A stretch of 64,000 nt of DNA from Culex pipiens pallens. Its lineage: Eukaryota > Arthropoda > Insecta > Diptera > Culicidae. The number at the start of each line of letters is the position of its first letter. The first letter of the stretch is position 1. The stretch spans positions 124,407,225-124,471,224 of the forward strand of contig NC_068937.1 of NCBI RefSeq assembly GCF_016801865.2. The letters are read 5' to 3'. Of the stretch, positions 1-11,984 are shown piece after piece. Made by a program: the position numbers and the translations under genes. The notes beneath the pieces are model-generated. The model did no database searches, was not told the origin of the DNA, and saw only the letters and a program-made list of their open reading frames with translations.

Positions 1-898
1 TGGAAAAAAATAGTAAAATGTTCAGTCTGAATTCTGCTAAGAAAGTTGCATACAAATTAATCCACTCGCACAACGTTTATATTTTAAAAATAAAACTGTT
101 TTTTTTTTCTAGGAACTACCAAATTAAACACAACATTTTCGACCCAAATCATACCTTGAAAAAAATGTCTTCTTCTCATCAGCAACCAATCTCCCAGTCA
201 AGCACTTTATCTCCCAGCTAGTTTTTCTTTCATCTTTCGATTTTTTTTTACCGACTATCTGTTCCGTTGCAGTGCCACCGATATGCAGCTTGTGTGCAAT
301 GCCCGAGCTGCCGTAAGACGGTGATAAGGAAAATGACGGAAAATTTGTTTTCCATTCTTCCGACGTGACTGGGGAAAAATTGGATGCGGTGTTTCCTCAT
401 GGTCTAGACGGATAGAGATTCTGTTTTTCGTACGTTTTTTTTTTTTTTTGTTGCAGATGACAAAACCCAAGGGTTCGCTATCTTTTCTTAGATGAGTGCA
501 CTGTTGAAAATTTTGAAGGAAACAGTAAATAAATTTTGATTTGCTAAAGTTATTTTTTAACGCATTGGAACAAATAACTGCAAAAAAAAATAAGATTTTA
601 ACTGCGTTCATCGAGTTGTGAAAACGCTTCCAGATCCGAGGAAGCAAGCCACTGAAATTGAATTTCTATAAGCTGAACGAACAAATTGGATTGTGGACGG
701 TTTGGTTTTCCTCGTATGGCGTAATAGTTTATTTTACAGCGTTTGAACACTCTGTGCTTCCTTGTAGCAATCAGAAGCGAGCAAGTCAAAACTGGACAAA
801 CTGACTTCCTATGGACTTTGTGCGTGAGTGTAAGAAATTGAATTTCCTTAGAAATTGTATTGCTTTTCTGGGCGTTAAGGGGTTGTTTAAAGATTGCG
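1..898. other. Unrecognised AT-rich sequence, no gene
   Basis: I find no gene, RNA or clear repeat here. Short open frames occur on both strands but are interrupted by homopolymer T and A runs and show no protein-like composition. Confidence 0.5.
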
Positions 899-902
899 AC
901 AT

Positions 903-2252
903 GGGTAATTCTCTACCAACTCACACGAAATCGGGAAAAGTTGCCCCGACCCCTCTTAGATTTGCGTGAAACTTTGTCCTAAGGGGTAACTTTTGTCCCT
1001 GATCACGAATCCGAGGTCCGTTTTTTGATATCTCGTGACGGAGGGGCGGTACGACCTCTTCCATTTTTGAACATGCGAAAAAAGAGGTGTTTTTCAATAA
1101 TTTGCAGCCTGAAACGGTGATGAGATAGAAATTTGGTGTCAAAGGGACTTTTGTGTAAAATTAGACGCCCGATTTGATGGCGTACTCAGAATTCCAAAAA
1201 AACATATTTTTCATCGAAAAAAACACTAAAAAAGTTTTAAAAGTTCTCCCATTTTCCGTTACTCGACTGTAAAAAATTTTGGAACATGTCATTTTATGGG
1301 AAATTTAATGTACTTTTCGAATCTACATTTTCCCAGAAGGGTCATTTTTTCATTTAGAACAAAATTTTTCATTTTAAAATTTCGTGTTTTTTCTAACTTT
1401 GCAGGGTTATTTTTTAGAGTGTAACATTGTTGTACAAAGTTGTAGAGCAGACAATTACAAAAATTTTGATATATAGACATAAGGGGTTTGCTTGTAAACA
1501 TCACGAGTTATCGCGATTTTACGAAAAAAAGTTTTGAAAAAGTTACTTTTTGCATTTCTCTTTGTTTCGTCGTCCGTGTCTGTCGCGGGTGACCATGAAC
1601 GGCCATGATCGATGACGACCAACTTTTCAAAACTTTTTTTCGTAAAATCGCGATAACTCGTGATGTTTATAAGCAAACCCCTTATGTCTATATATCAAAA
1701 TTTTTGCAATTGTCTGCTCTACAACTTTGTAGAACAATGTCACACTCTAAAAAATAACCCTGCAAAGTTAGAAAAAACACGAAATTTTAAAATGAAAAAT
1801 TTTGTTCTAAATGAAAAAATGACCCTTCTGGGAAAATGTAGATTCGAAAAGTACATTAAATTTCCCATAAAATGACATGTTCCAAAATTTTTTACAGTCG
1901 AGTAACGGAAAATGGGAGAATTTTTAAAACTTTTTTAGTGTTTTTTTCGATGAAAAATACGTTTTTTTGGAATTCTGAGTACGCCATCAAATCGGGCGTC
2001 TAATTTTACACAAAAGTCCCTTTGACACCAAATTTCTATCTCATCACCGTTTCAGGCTGCAAATTATTGAAAAACACCTCTTTTTTCGCATGTTCAAAAA
2101 TGGAAGGGGTCGTACCGCCCCTCCGTCACGAGATATCAAAAAACGGACCTCGGATTCGTGATCAGGGACAAAAGTTACCCCTTAGGACAAAGTTTCACGC
2201 AAATCGAAGAGGGGTCGGGGCAACTGCTGTGTGAGTTGGCGGAGAATTACCC
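903..2252. mobile_element. 1.35-kb palindromic foldback element, GGGTAATTC termini
   Basis: The left arm (about 903-1545) is the near-perfect reverse complement of the right arm (about 1620-2252), with a loop around 1546-1619. The termini read GGGTAATTCTC and GAGAATTACCC. ACAT flanks both sides (899-902 and 2253-2256) and is the likely 4-bp TSD. Mirror-image open frames in the two arms come from the palindrome and are not genes. A half copy lies at 27957-28669, an end fragment at 2320-2442 and a diverged end at 59334-59500. No transposase is encoded, so it must be moved by a protein from elsewhere. Confidence 0.85.
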
Positions 2253-2319
2253 ACATAGATTTTCCATAAACTCCACCCTCACCCCACTGTCACTTTCTAT
2301 TTCAAAATTTTCAACATAT

Positions 2320-2442
2320 GGGTAATTCTCTACCAACTCACACGAAACCGGGAAAAGTTGCCGAGACACCTCTTCGATTTGCGTGAAACTTTGTTCTAAA
2401 GGGTAACTTTTGTCCCTGATTACGAATCCGAGGTCCGTTTTT
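2320..2442 (+). mobile_element. Terminal fragment of the GGGTAATTC foldback family
   Basis: About 120 bp match the outer left arm of the element at 903-2252, starting at the terminal GGGTAATTC and breaking off at 2442. At that point a fragment of a different family (TGCCTTCCTCA) begins. Confidence 0.75.
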
Positions 2443-2568
2443 TGCCTTCCTCACTGAGGTAAGGCTAAAATCCTACTCGAAAAATGAACCTTTAATAAGA
2501 ACTTCGTAGACCCACCTTCATGTACACATATCGACTCAGAATCGAAAATTGAACAAATGTCTGTGTGT
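2443..2568 (-). mobile_element. Terminal fragment of the TGCCTTCCTCA repeat family
   Basis: The fragment starts with the terminal hairpin TGCCTTCCTCACTGAGG. It continues with the conserved stretch mentioning GACCCACCTTCATG and CGACTCAGAATCG that also ends the element at 58090-58680 in the opposite orientation. It stops in a short GT run where the next foldback begins at 2571. Confidence 0.7.
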
Positions 2569-3776
2569 ATTAGGGTGGTCCAAATCCGGGCTTTTTTTAG
2601 GCTATCCCCTGAAATCAAAGATTGACCCATCACTAGGCTAAATTCCAAATTTGAGCTCATTCTGACCATGGGAACCCCTCCCTCCAATCGCTTAAAGTTT
2701 GTATGGGAAAAATCGTCAAAATGTATGGAGAAAAGCAACTGTTTTACTTTTTTACCTGTGGACGGTGCCATAATTATCCGATTCTTACAATTTCTCAGAT
2801 GTAGAACCTTCATTAAATTTAGAACAACTTTCCCGAAGACACCATATTTTAGGATTTTTTTAGCGCCAAAGGATTTTTTTAGCGCCAAAAACTGACCATT
2901 TTTGTATGGGGCTACCTAACAACGATGTTTATTTCCAATTCGTACACGCACGTGCTTTCGCTCAGGTTCAAACTCTCTCACGAGCTTGCTCGCCTGCCTG
3001 CCTGCCTGCCTGTTTACCAACAAGCGCGCGCTGTTTCTCTGCTTGGACTTTAGTCGTCGTCGTCGTTTTCGTTTACTATCCGCTGCGCTGCGTTCCTGGC
3101 ATGTTTATTATAATTTTCAACTAAAATAGCAGGTTTGATTTGAGATATATTTAGCATACAAATTCTTAAATTATGTCAAAATTAAAAAAAAATGTGCTCT
3201 GAAAAAAAAGACAACTCCTTCAAAAAAAATACAGCTAATGTCAGGTGAACAGGGTTTGCTTGTTTTACCAAGCATTAAAAGCAATTGTTCGCATATGCTA
3301 AAGAAACATGGTAATGATTAAATTATTTAAAAAAAATCTTCAGGTAATACAAATGTTGTTCCTTTAGGTAGTTTGCTTTAACAAAAATATACTTTTTTAC
3401 AAATCAAGAAAATTTTTCATATTCATTCATATTCATCAATTCATACTCTATAAAATTATTGTTAATTTTTTTCTGGAAATTTATGTCTGTGTTCTTCGAC
3501 CACCTGCAACAAATATTGCAACTGTTCTTCTTTTTTATCAGTTCAACTGTAATTTTTTCGATTAAGGAAACACAATCGTTAGCGACCTTCAGATCATGCA
3601 GTTGCTACCTTGCTTTAAGATACTCTTCATTGTTTTCCCACTCATTTGGATTCAGTTTTAGAAAATCTGAAGAAATTCTCAACTTTAAATATTCCATGGT
3701 ATTTCTTGTAACAAAAGATAAATTAAAATCCAAAACGTTTGCAATCAGGTTTGGGTCAGAGCAGATGACAATTCTA

Positions 3777-3846
3777 GATTAAATTTTCAAAACAACCTAT
3801 CCCTCATGGGTTTCCTATGCAGATAGGGCCTTTTGAAAATTTAATC
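3777..3846. mobile_element. 70-bp hairpin MITE
   Basis: A 16-bp perfect inverted repeat, GATTAAATTTTCAAAA, brackets the segment, with inner CCTATC/GATAGG pairing. Such tiny near-perfect hairpins are typical of miniature inverted-repeat elements. A structured RNA cannot be excluded. Confidence 0.6.
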
Positions 3847-4402
3847 GAGAATTCATGGATGAACTTATTCATCGAAATTTGTTTTCTCTCTCACACGCTC
3901 TTATAATATGATATCTATAGAGGAGAAAATCGTGACGTCAGAAATGAACTCAAATCACTCAAAGTTCATTTTGTGATTGATTTTAACATTTTGGCCTAGT
4001 TTGACAGCTACACTGTCCCCAGTTTTCTGTGGGAGAGAAAAGGAGGCGAATACTGTGTGTGTGTGTGTGTGTGTGTGCAACCAACCAAACGGGACCACGC
4101 GGCCGCTTCTTACAAATTGAGTTGTTTCCATGTATTTTTAGATCTACATTCTATACATGCAAATAACTCGCATAGGCATTTGGAAGGTGTTAGCTCTGCC
4201 GAGCTTCGGTGACCCATTTCTACGCTGGCTAGCCGAGCGCGAGATACTTCTGCTTTATCGACAAGCCCCGCCCTGAAGAACGTTTGCACCAATCGGGTTC
4301 AAACGTTATTTAGAACTTCCGAACCCTTGTCAAATGGACAAGGACCCAGCGCGTATATAGTTGGTAGCAACAGTATTCCTAATTCCAGTTATAGCTCCCC
4401 AA

Positions 4403-4476
4403 GTCGCGATGGCCTAATGGTTAGCATTTTTGCTTACCAATCCAAAGGACGGGGGATCGAACCCCGACTCGAGTGA
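4403..4476 (+). pseudogene. tRNA-derived sequence, degenerate
   Basis: Box A (TGGCCTAATGG, 4410-4420) and box B (GGATCGAACCC, 4454-4464) fit RNA polymerase III internal promoters. The acceptor stem pairs only in part and the anticodon arm cannot be drawn with a 5-bp stem, so this is not a functional tRNA. It is read toward the opposing tRNA-like unit at 5052-5126. Confidence 0.6.
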
Positions 4477-5051
4477 CTTTGATTTTTCGTTCATGTTCAG
4501 AGTTTCAAGATATATATTTCCTATACTTTCTCGTTGGGAGCCAGGGTAGGTAAACCATCACCATCGCACTATCATTGATGCATATTTCGGTGCGTTCCTC
4601 GTCTCTTAAAATTTCTCTTCTCTTTCGCAGCCGAGTGATGGTCGGCTTGCTATCGCGAATATCGAAAGCCCAACGAACCGATGAGAAATACCGTATCGCT
4701 GGCTCCGATGGAAGTATCGTTCCAACCGGAGAGACACGCACACGAAATTGCTGTATACATACACTGGAGCTCACGCACACAAATGAACTCATTTCTACAG
4801 GGCTTACGGGCGAGAGAATTTCACGATTGCTCTTTCTCTTGCTTTTTGAGCGAAGGGACTGGCCGTGTGAGAGATTTTTTTCCGTCTTACGCATCGGTTT
4901 GTTCGTTGCTCGCTATTTCATCGGCGTCGTTTTCGCTTCGCTCTCTTGATGCAGTTTTGGGAGAGCGCCGAAAATTTGATGATTTGAGCGAGGGACGATA
5001 TTTAAAAGCCCTCGCCATCGGCGAGGAAACGAGGAAATACCATCCCTGTTG

Positions 5052-5126
5052 GGAGCAGATGGGAATCGAACCCAGGATCATTCACTTACAAAGCGAACAC
5101 CGTAACCAGTCAGCCACGGCCGCTCC
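5052..5126 (-). pseudogene. tRNA-Thr(TGT)-like SINE head
   Basis: On the minus strand GGAGCGG pairs with CTGCTCC over all seven acceptor positions (one G-U type pair). The anticodon arm TTCGC/GTGAA encloses loop TTTGTAA, giving anticodon TGT (Thr). Box B is GGGTTCGATTCC. It sits 3 bp inside the TSD, so I read it as the promoter head of the insertion at 4055-5129 rather than a free tRNA gene. Confidence 0.6.
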
Positions 5127-5725
5127 TGTAGAGAAAAGGAGGCGAATACTTTATGAAAATCATACCTGTCAAAATTCCTAGCCTCAAAATTTTGTCGCGA
5201 GTTGCTTTTCTCCTCTATTGTTGATCACATATTACAATTAATTTTACATCTCAAAACAAACCTGCTATTTTAGTTGAAAATTATAATAAACACGACGACG
5301 ACGACAAAAATCCAAGAAGAGAAACAGCGCGAGTGCTTGTAGGTAAACAGGCAGGCAGGCAGGCGAGCAAGCTCGTGAGAGAGTTTGAACCTGAGCGAGA
5401 GCACGTGCGTGTACGAATTGGAAATAAACATCGTTGTTAGGTAGCCCCATACAAAAATGGTCAGTTTTGGGCGCTAATAACTTCGCGGGAAAAAATCCTA
5501 AAATTATGGTGTCTTCGGGAAAGTTGTTCTAAATTTAATGAAGGTTCTACATCTGAGAAATGGTAAGAATCGGATAATTATCGCACCGTCCACAGATAAA
5601 TACAAACTTGGAATATAGCCTAGTGATGGGTCAATCTTTGATTTCAGGGGATAGCCCCAAAAAGCCCGGATTTGGACCATACATACATACCAACCAGCTT
5701 AGAACACCGGATTTGGACCACCCTA

Positions 5726-7844
5726 ATATAAATCTCCTCATTATATCTTGCCAGTAGTTGCAGCATAATTTTCCTATCTCTTAAACATATTCTAAACCTT
5801 TTGAAATACTTTTAAAATGCAATTTAACCGAAACCCACTCAACCGCTGACCGAAAATTGAAACTAACTCCAACTGGATTAGCATTTTCCCTTGGAAATTG
5901 CATTATCATCCAACCAAAAATACCATCAAACTGCATTTTCCCCCCTTCAACGGGAGAGTAACAAGTTTCAAAAATTACAATTTCAAATTGATTCAACTTA
6001 AGCTGGTTTCATCTACTTTTCGAGGGAAGGGGGTCAGGATACCTCTCCTCACATATGGCTCGACTGTCCGAAAATTTCCACATTGAAAGTTCTGTCAATG
6101 CACGCCCCGGGGCAAAACTTAATCCTATGTCTTTGCGCTTGAACCGACTGTGGGGCTCTGTGCAAAATATGAAAAACAAGGATAGAAAGAAGACTGAAAA
6201 TAAGAAAAAGGGGGGTTGTCCACTTGAGTTCGAATAAATTTTCATCGGTAAGCTTAATCTTGTACACTCGAATATACGTGCACGTTGCATGCAAGCCAGA
6301 ATCAAAGGCAAACCCCAACTCTGTTGTATGTGTGTGGTAAACTTATGATTATGAATGCAGGAGCTGGCTGGTTGAAAGGCAGCTATGCATTTGCTTCTTC
6401 TCACGAGAGGGAATGTTCATTTTGGGAAGCTTCTTGCAAACACTATTTGTAACCCAACTCTGAATGAACGTTCACTCGGGAGAGCTTTCAAAAAATTGAA
6501 ATTGAAATGTTGCTCGAAAGCTGGGCAAATCAGGCTAGACAAATTTGCATGAAATGCTGTAAAATTTGTTCAAAAATTAAAACTGAAACATGCTCCAAAA
6601 CGCCTAATGAACCTGACCTCAAATGTGATTCGCCAGATTGAAGGTAGATTGGCTTTCCAGCTGAAAGATTCCTTGACTTGCCAATATTTGACCAACTCGG
6701 CAAACAAGTGTACTCACTCATACATTAATGCGCAAGCAAATGCTGTTCCACGAGCTGCACGTGTGTGCATACGCCAGCACTAAGCCAGTTTGGTGTGGTA
6801 AATTGTATTTCACAAGACCCTTCTGCTCAGCGCTCCCCTTTTGGCAAGGGGTGGTTTGGGGTTCCTCGGAACTCTCTGCTGGTCAGCACTTTTCATCTCC
6901 CTCCCTTCCATGAACCATGAATGAGAACACACACACGTTCACACATCGCACAAAATTTCTGACAAGTAATGGAACACGATCTGGTTGCAAATTTAAAGCG
7001 AAATCTATTTTCCCGAGGATTTCCTTCCAGTTTTTTTCCGAGCCTGGACCGCAAGTACGGGAAAAGTGGTCAACTTACCCCCCTCCGAGACTGAACACTC
7101 CCAACTTGCGCTCTCATGGTCGAATTCTTAACTTCAAACTTGAGCTAACCAACCTCATATTTAAAAATAAATAAATGAAGAATCCCATTGATGTTTGCCA
7201 GGCATAGAATGAACGAGCAAAATGTTTGGTTAGGTTTATACCATGCTGGCCTACCGGCCACGTGGTCATGATTTCCATTGCTCGGAAAAACCAGGAGCTG
7301 ATACGTTTCCTGAGGTTACTTTATCGGGTGCAATTCTTGGGCAAACCGCAAACTGTTTGATGGAGCCAATGCAAAGCTGCCAAATGAACTGTGGCATGCC
7401 GTATTACAGTTTCTGAAGGAAAAATATGAAATTCTATGGACAAAAGGATACGGCAATTAAATGAACTGTATTCTACTCACCCTTAGAGATCGTGCCTAAC
7501 CCATGTGGCCTGCAAATTTGAAAATTTACACCACTTCAGTGGCATTCGTGTCATAGAAATAATTTATGTTGAAAAATAAATCCCTTTCATTTGACAAGCA
7601 TTTTTTTTCAAATTTGTTTTATGGCACCTTCAAGGCTTTAAAAGACCTTTCAAGTGCCACTTAGAGAGTTGGAATTGATGAAGTATTACAAAATGAGAGC
7701 AATTTTAAGATTTTCTTTGTTTTTTGGACCTTACCTTCAATGTCCATTTTACCCCACATCATCCAAATCGGAGCAAATGAACTTGTTTTAACTTGATTAT
7801 TCGCTAATGAAACCGAATTAAATTGAATAATTTAACAGCCCCTA
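5726..7844. other. Unrecognised sequence, no gene
   Basis: This is the longest apparently repeat-free stretch in the first 9 kb. I find no long frame with protein character, no tRNA-like promoter and no terminal repeats. Confidence 0.45.
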
Positions 7845-7846
7845 TA

Positions 7847-9161
7847 CCCGAGCATGGGTAAATAACAAGGGAAATGCAAAATAATACCATTCAATGGTAT
7901 CAATACCATATTTTGGTTTTCACGAGCCCTTGAAAAAATGTCTAAAGTGTATGTTAATACCAATCTGTAATATTATACCAAATTTTGGTATTATTTTGTT
8001 ATAGGGTAAATTTTAAGAAAATGTCGAATTTTGACATACTGTTACTTACTTACATACTTAAAAACGCAAATCTACTTCAAATTAAAGCCAACTATTTTAT
8101 TTTGGTCTAAAAAAGTCATTTAATGATCTTTATAAATTAGGGAATACCATACATTGGTATTGTAAAGGTATTTCAGATAAAAATATTTTAATTTAAAGGT
8201 GATTCATAAAATAATCTAATTTAAATGATGTTTAACATTCTTAAAAGTATGCTGATACATCTAAATGATAAGAAAAACATTTATATATTTAGACGATTAA
8301 CTTAACGACAACAATAGGTTTAAGGTGAAAAATTAAAATTTTATAATGGATTTTACTTGAAATTGTGTGTCTTTTCGTCATAATCAATAAACTTAAAAAA
8401 ATAATGTCAATCTCTGTTAATTTGATAAAATAACTCTTTCAATACCAAAATGTTGGTATGCATGTGGTATTCGAACTTCGTTCTAAAATCCTTTTAATAT
8501 TGGATTTGTGTTGAATCCTATTCAGCTGGAATCATGCATCCTCGAATATCCCACGAAAAATGCCACGCTGCCTGGGCTATAGCCTTTCTCGTTCTGGTTT
8601 AGTTTGTTTCTCTTTCTTTGTTTTTCCTGATATTTTTGCCTGCAGCTAAAACATGTTGATGCAGCCGCAGCTCGTTTTCAACAAGCGTTGATAGCTCAGT
8701 TGGTAAACGGGTAGCTAAAATGGTGTCTGCACCTTACCTGTCATGAGTTCGATTCCAGTATTCCTCTAGTTTTCTTTACCTGTTATTTTTTGGCTCTCCA
8801 TGCAATACTTCGTTTTCCTGCCTGTTCGAAGGATTTAAAAATAGCATCAAAATTCTACCTATTTCTCATTGCAATCCCATTAGCCAAATTGAATTCCCGC
8901 TGTAATCCCATAGAAAATTCTCACTGTTTTTTGTCCAATGAGATTTTTATTTACCCGGAAAGTTGTTTTTTGTCTGGTATTCATTTGCCCTTGGAATGGC
9001 ACGTTTTGGTATTGCTTTGGTCTTCCCCATACAGTTTTTTGGTATGATTTCATGGTATTATACCATCTATTACTGGGCAACCAAGGGCACATTTTGGTAT
9101 TTGTTATTATGCCAAGTAATACCAAAATATGGTATTCCCGTGTTATTTACCCCTGCTCGGG
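7847..9161. mobile_element. 1.3-kb TIR element with CCCGAGCA termini, TA flanks
   Basis: The left end CCCGAGCATGGGTAAATAAC is mirrored on the right by GTTATTTACCCCTGCTCGGG. TA flanks both ends (7845-7846 and 9162-9163), consistent with a Tc1/mariner-type 2-bp TSD. The interior is full of GGTATT/AATACC words near both ends and has no transposase frame. A tRNA-like unit lies at 8684-8765. A shorter relative is at 47669-48113. Confidence 0.7.
8684..8765 (+). pseudogene. tRNA-derived sequence
   Basis: A perfect box A (TAGCTCAGTTGG, 8692-8703) and box B (GAGTTCGATTCC, 8745-8756) are spaced 41 bp apart. The acceptor ends do not pair, so it is a tRNA-derived repeat or tRNA pseudogene. It lies inside the TIR element 7847-9161. 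Confidence 0.55.
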
Positions 9162-9224
9162 TACAATTCAAACTTGACTAAAATGGGTTCGCAAAGCTCG
9201 TTAAAAGCAATAAACTAAATAAAA

Positions 9225-9355
9225 AACGAATGCTTTTTTTTGCTCAAGGCTCGATTATCCGAAGTCCCAAACATAACTTCAGATAATCGAACTACAGATA
9301 ATCGAAACTTCGGATAAATCGAGGCTTCGGGTAATGTAGTCTGGACTGTACATAC
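9225..9355. mobile_element. Fragment of the CAGTCCAGACT/GATTATCCGAAG family
   Basis: Repeated GATAATCGAA and CGATTATCCGAAG words end in AGTCTGGACTGT, as in the copies at 33727-34145 and 51080-51690. Only one terminus is recognisable here. Confidence 0.6.
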
Positions 9356-9919
9356 CTCTTTGCTTAACTATGAAGAAATATTAATTTAAAAAAAAAATCA
9401 GGCCATCCAATTTAACGACCCCCAGGTCTTTTGTTGTCTCTATGGCAAGTTTCTGCTCGAATAGAAATTAGACTTTTTGCATAAAAACTTTTTTTTTAAA
9501 TATCGGTATGTCAGATATTTGGCACCGTGAAAGAAGGGCTCTTTCCCGACATTTTGCGGGGTATACAAAAATATTTCTTCGGGGGTTTTTTTTTAAGATT
9601 TTTTGAAGATTTTATGATATATTTCTTCAGAAAAGTCGCTGAAAATCGGTACATTCATGTTGATATCCTTCAAATTTCTTATGAATATGCCTTGGGAGAC
9701 TCTAACTCAGGGGTGACCAAAGTATGGCCCGCGGGCCAAACGTGGCCCGCGAGGTGATATTTTGTGGCCCGCGGACCCATTTTGAATGATCATGTAAAAT
9801 GGCCCGTTGATCACCTGCAAAGTGATTTTTTGCAATTCCGTCGTGAAACTACTTACTTTTCCTGTCATCCTTGAATAGCCTACTTTTCTGTACCAAAAAT
9901 AACAGAATCGAACAGCAAC

Positions 9920-10250
9920 ACTATTCAAAATAAATGCTGAAAAGTTCTACTTTTCAGCACTGAAATGGATGCTGAAAAGTTGAACTTTTCAGCACTTGTT
10001 TCGAAAAGTAACACTTTTCAACATTTTTTTGATTAAAACGATTTATTGACAAAATACATGAAAATTTAACTTAAAATTTCACTCAATGGGTGTTTTTCGG
10101 AATTGCAAAAAATGTTGTATGGAACTCGTTGCAAAACTTGATTTTTTCAGCACTCTTCGTATTTATCCAACTCGGGGAACCTCGTTGGATAAATGTACGA
10201 ATCGTGCTGAAAAAATCCTCTTTTTGCAACTTGTTGCATAAACTACTATT
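9920..10250. repeat. TGCTGAAAAG dispersed repeat, copy 1
   Basis: The segment is built of small palindromes such as TGCTGAAAAGTTC...CTTTTCAGCA, and ends in a larger imperfect hairpin around GCACTCTTCG...CGAATCGTGC. A diverged copy in the same orientation lies at 45045-45355. No coding potential. Confidence 0.7.
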
Positions 10251-10489
10251 ATACTTTTTCTAAATTAAGGTTTATTTTAAACTTTTATATGCTAATCTTT
10301 TCTTTTTTTTTTGTTAATAAAAAAAAACTTATGATTTTATGACTCCACTTTCGGAGACCAATAATTTGTTCAAAAAAAAATTATAATTAAAACAATTTCA
10401 CACGTTATTATGTGAGTGAAACTAGTAAATATCGTCAAAACTTTCATCAAACATTTTTGGAAATATTTAAAAAACGTTCAATTTTGACT

Positions 10490-10534
10490 TAGGCAGAAGA
10501 GAGGCAACCACGCTTGCCCCTACACCACGGTCCC
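10490..10534 (-). repeat. 5' fragment of the dimeric tRNA-Glu-like SINE
   Basis: On the minus strand the piece starts GGGACCGTGGTGTAGGGG and matches the head of the complete SINE at 58869-59279 for about 40 bp before breaking off. Confidence 0.6.
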
Positions 10535-11984
10535 GAACTCATTACAGTTAAATAACGAATCTGATTGACTATCAACTGATTCAGGCAGACAAAATGTGGA
10601 AATCGGAGGATCAAGTTTGCAGCAAATATTTTACAAAGCTTTCGTCGATCAACCAACCCCTCCACCATTATTAAAAAATTGGCTCGAAAAACCAGAAGCA
10701 AAAATATATTTTAAAAACTTCAAAAAAATGAAAATCAGCTGAAATTAATTAAATATGCATTCTTTTGCATTTAGAATCATTTGTTTGGGTTTATTGAAAA
10801 TAATTTGAATTTTAGTGAATTTTTGGTTAAAAAATAAATGTTTTTTCTCTAAAATGTTTTTTTTTGTCTAACCAAATTTTGTTGGAAAATAAAAAATGCA
10901 GTTTAACTATACGGAAGCTTAAAACATTTTTTAAACTATTTTTTTTCATTGAAATGTTGAAATTCTGGCTCTCAACGATTTTTCATTAGCCACACTTTAC
11001 TTATAGATAAAATTACGCCTTTAGATAAATTGTTAAATTTTCGTCACCATTTTCGAAATATAAAAACATAACTTATATTTTTTTTAAACACAAGTACATT
11101 CAGCTAATAATTTATTTTTTCAAATACCTGAAACAATAAAATCAACAATACCGATAGAAACCCGTTTTTTGTGGTTTCTATTGTTGTGAATTGACATTTT
11201 CTTTAAATAACAGAAATTAAACGTAATTGAATTTTTTTAATAACCTTTTTTTTGTAAATTTGGCCCGCAAGCTCATTTGAGCTTCAAATTCGGCCCTGCC
11301 TCCAAAAACTTTGAGCACCCCTGCTCTAACTTAAGATATTTGACCAATATTTGACATCCAATAAAAAGTTTTTGAACTAAATTTACCAGATTTCTAGCTT
11401 TCTTAGAATTACCCCAAAATTCAAGCTGGAAACCCCAATACAACTGAAAATAAATCTTTTCTTTGTACAATTTGTTATGAAAATACTGCAACACATTGCC
11501 CGAACACAAATTTGAGCATTGAACAATGCAAAACATAGATTATTCAATTAATGACTTGTTTATTACCCAATAGGTTCCCAAAATTATTTTTTCAATCCTC
11601 TGCCAAATTACACCGTTACATTTTAAAACATTTTAGAATTATTCACATTGTAGAGAACTCCATGAAAAAGTATCAGCTTTTATTTAATGTAAGCAGAGAT
11701 ATGCCCTATTTCCTAAAATAAATAGTGACTTTCCCAAAAATTTCTGAATTACATTCCCTTTCACATGATGAACTCTGCCTACTCAGATAATTTTCATAAT
11801 AATAATATTTAATTGATTTTTTTTTTCAAGTTTTGAAGAAATTCATGGAAATTATTCTGCAGCATTCAAGAAATACTCAGTAGGCAGTGTCCGTTATGTG
11901 AAAAGGAATTAAATTCAGCAATTCATAAATTTTGATACTTTTTATTGAATTTGTTCAGAAAATTGATCTCTACAATGTGATTAA

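Larger units (their letters stand above)
4055..5129 (-). mobile_element. Long SINE-like insertion with 21-bp TSD
   Basis: A 21-bp direct repeat (beginning AGAGAAAAGGAGG) lies at 4034-4054 and again at 5130-5150, exactly bracketing this segment. Read on the minus strand it begins almost at once with a tRNA-Thr-like head (5126-5052) and ends in a (CA)n run at 4055-4077. Head, simple tail and long TSD are the SINE hallmarks, i.e. LINE-mediated retroposition. At 1075 bp it is unusually long for a SINE and holds a second tRNA-like unit on the plus strand (4403-4476). It could be a SINE that captured or absorbed other DNA. Confidence 0.7.
2573..5723. mobile_element. Foldback element with GGGTGGTCC termini, carrying nested insertion
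   Basis: The termini GGGTGGTCCAAATCCGG (left) and its complement (right) are each flanked by TA, suggesting a TA target site. The left arm runs to about 3155 and pairs with the right arm from about 5240. Both arms contain CCTG tetranucleotide and CGT triplet runs of different length (near 2993-3064 and 5294-5365), so the microsatellites have drifted since the arms formed. The centre carries the SINE-like insertion 4055-5129 and a hairpin at 3777-3846. A diverged fragment of the family lies near 27480-27660. Confidence 0.75.
9708..11323. mobile_element. Non-autonomous hAT transposon with perfect 8-bp TSD
   Basis: The ends CAGGGGTGACCAAAG and TTTGAGCACCCCTG are inverted and flanked by CTCTAACT at 9700-9707 and 11324-11331. 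An 8-bp TSD with CAGGGGTG termini is the hAT signature. GGCCCGCGGGCC words just inside both ends match the widespread hAT MITE type. No transposase remains. It carries a nested repeat (9920-10250) and a SINE piece (10490-10534). Confidence 0.85.

Noticed and set aside
4681..5181. 166-codon plus-strand frame
   Set aside because: It runs through the tRNA-like head and the TSD of the SINE-like insertion, so it cannot be a conserved gene.
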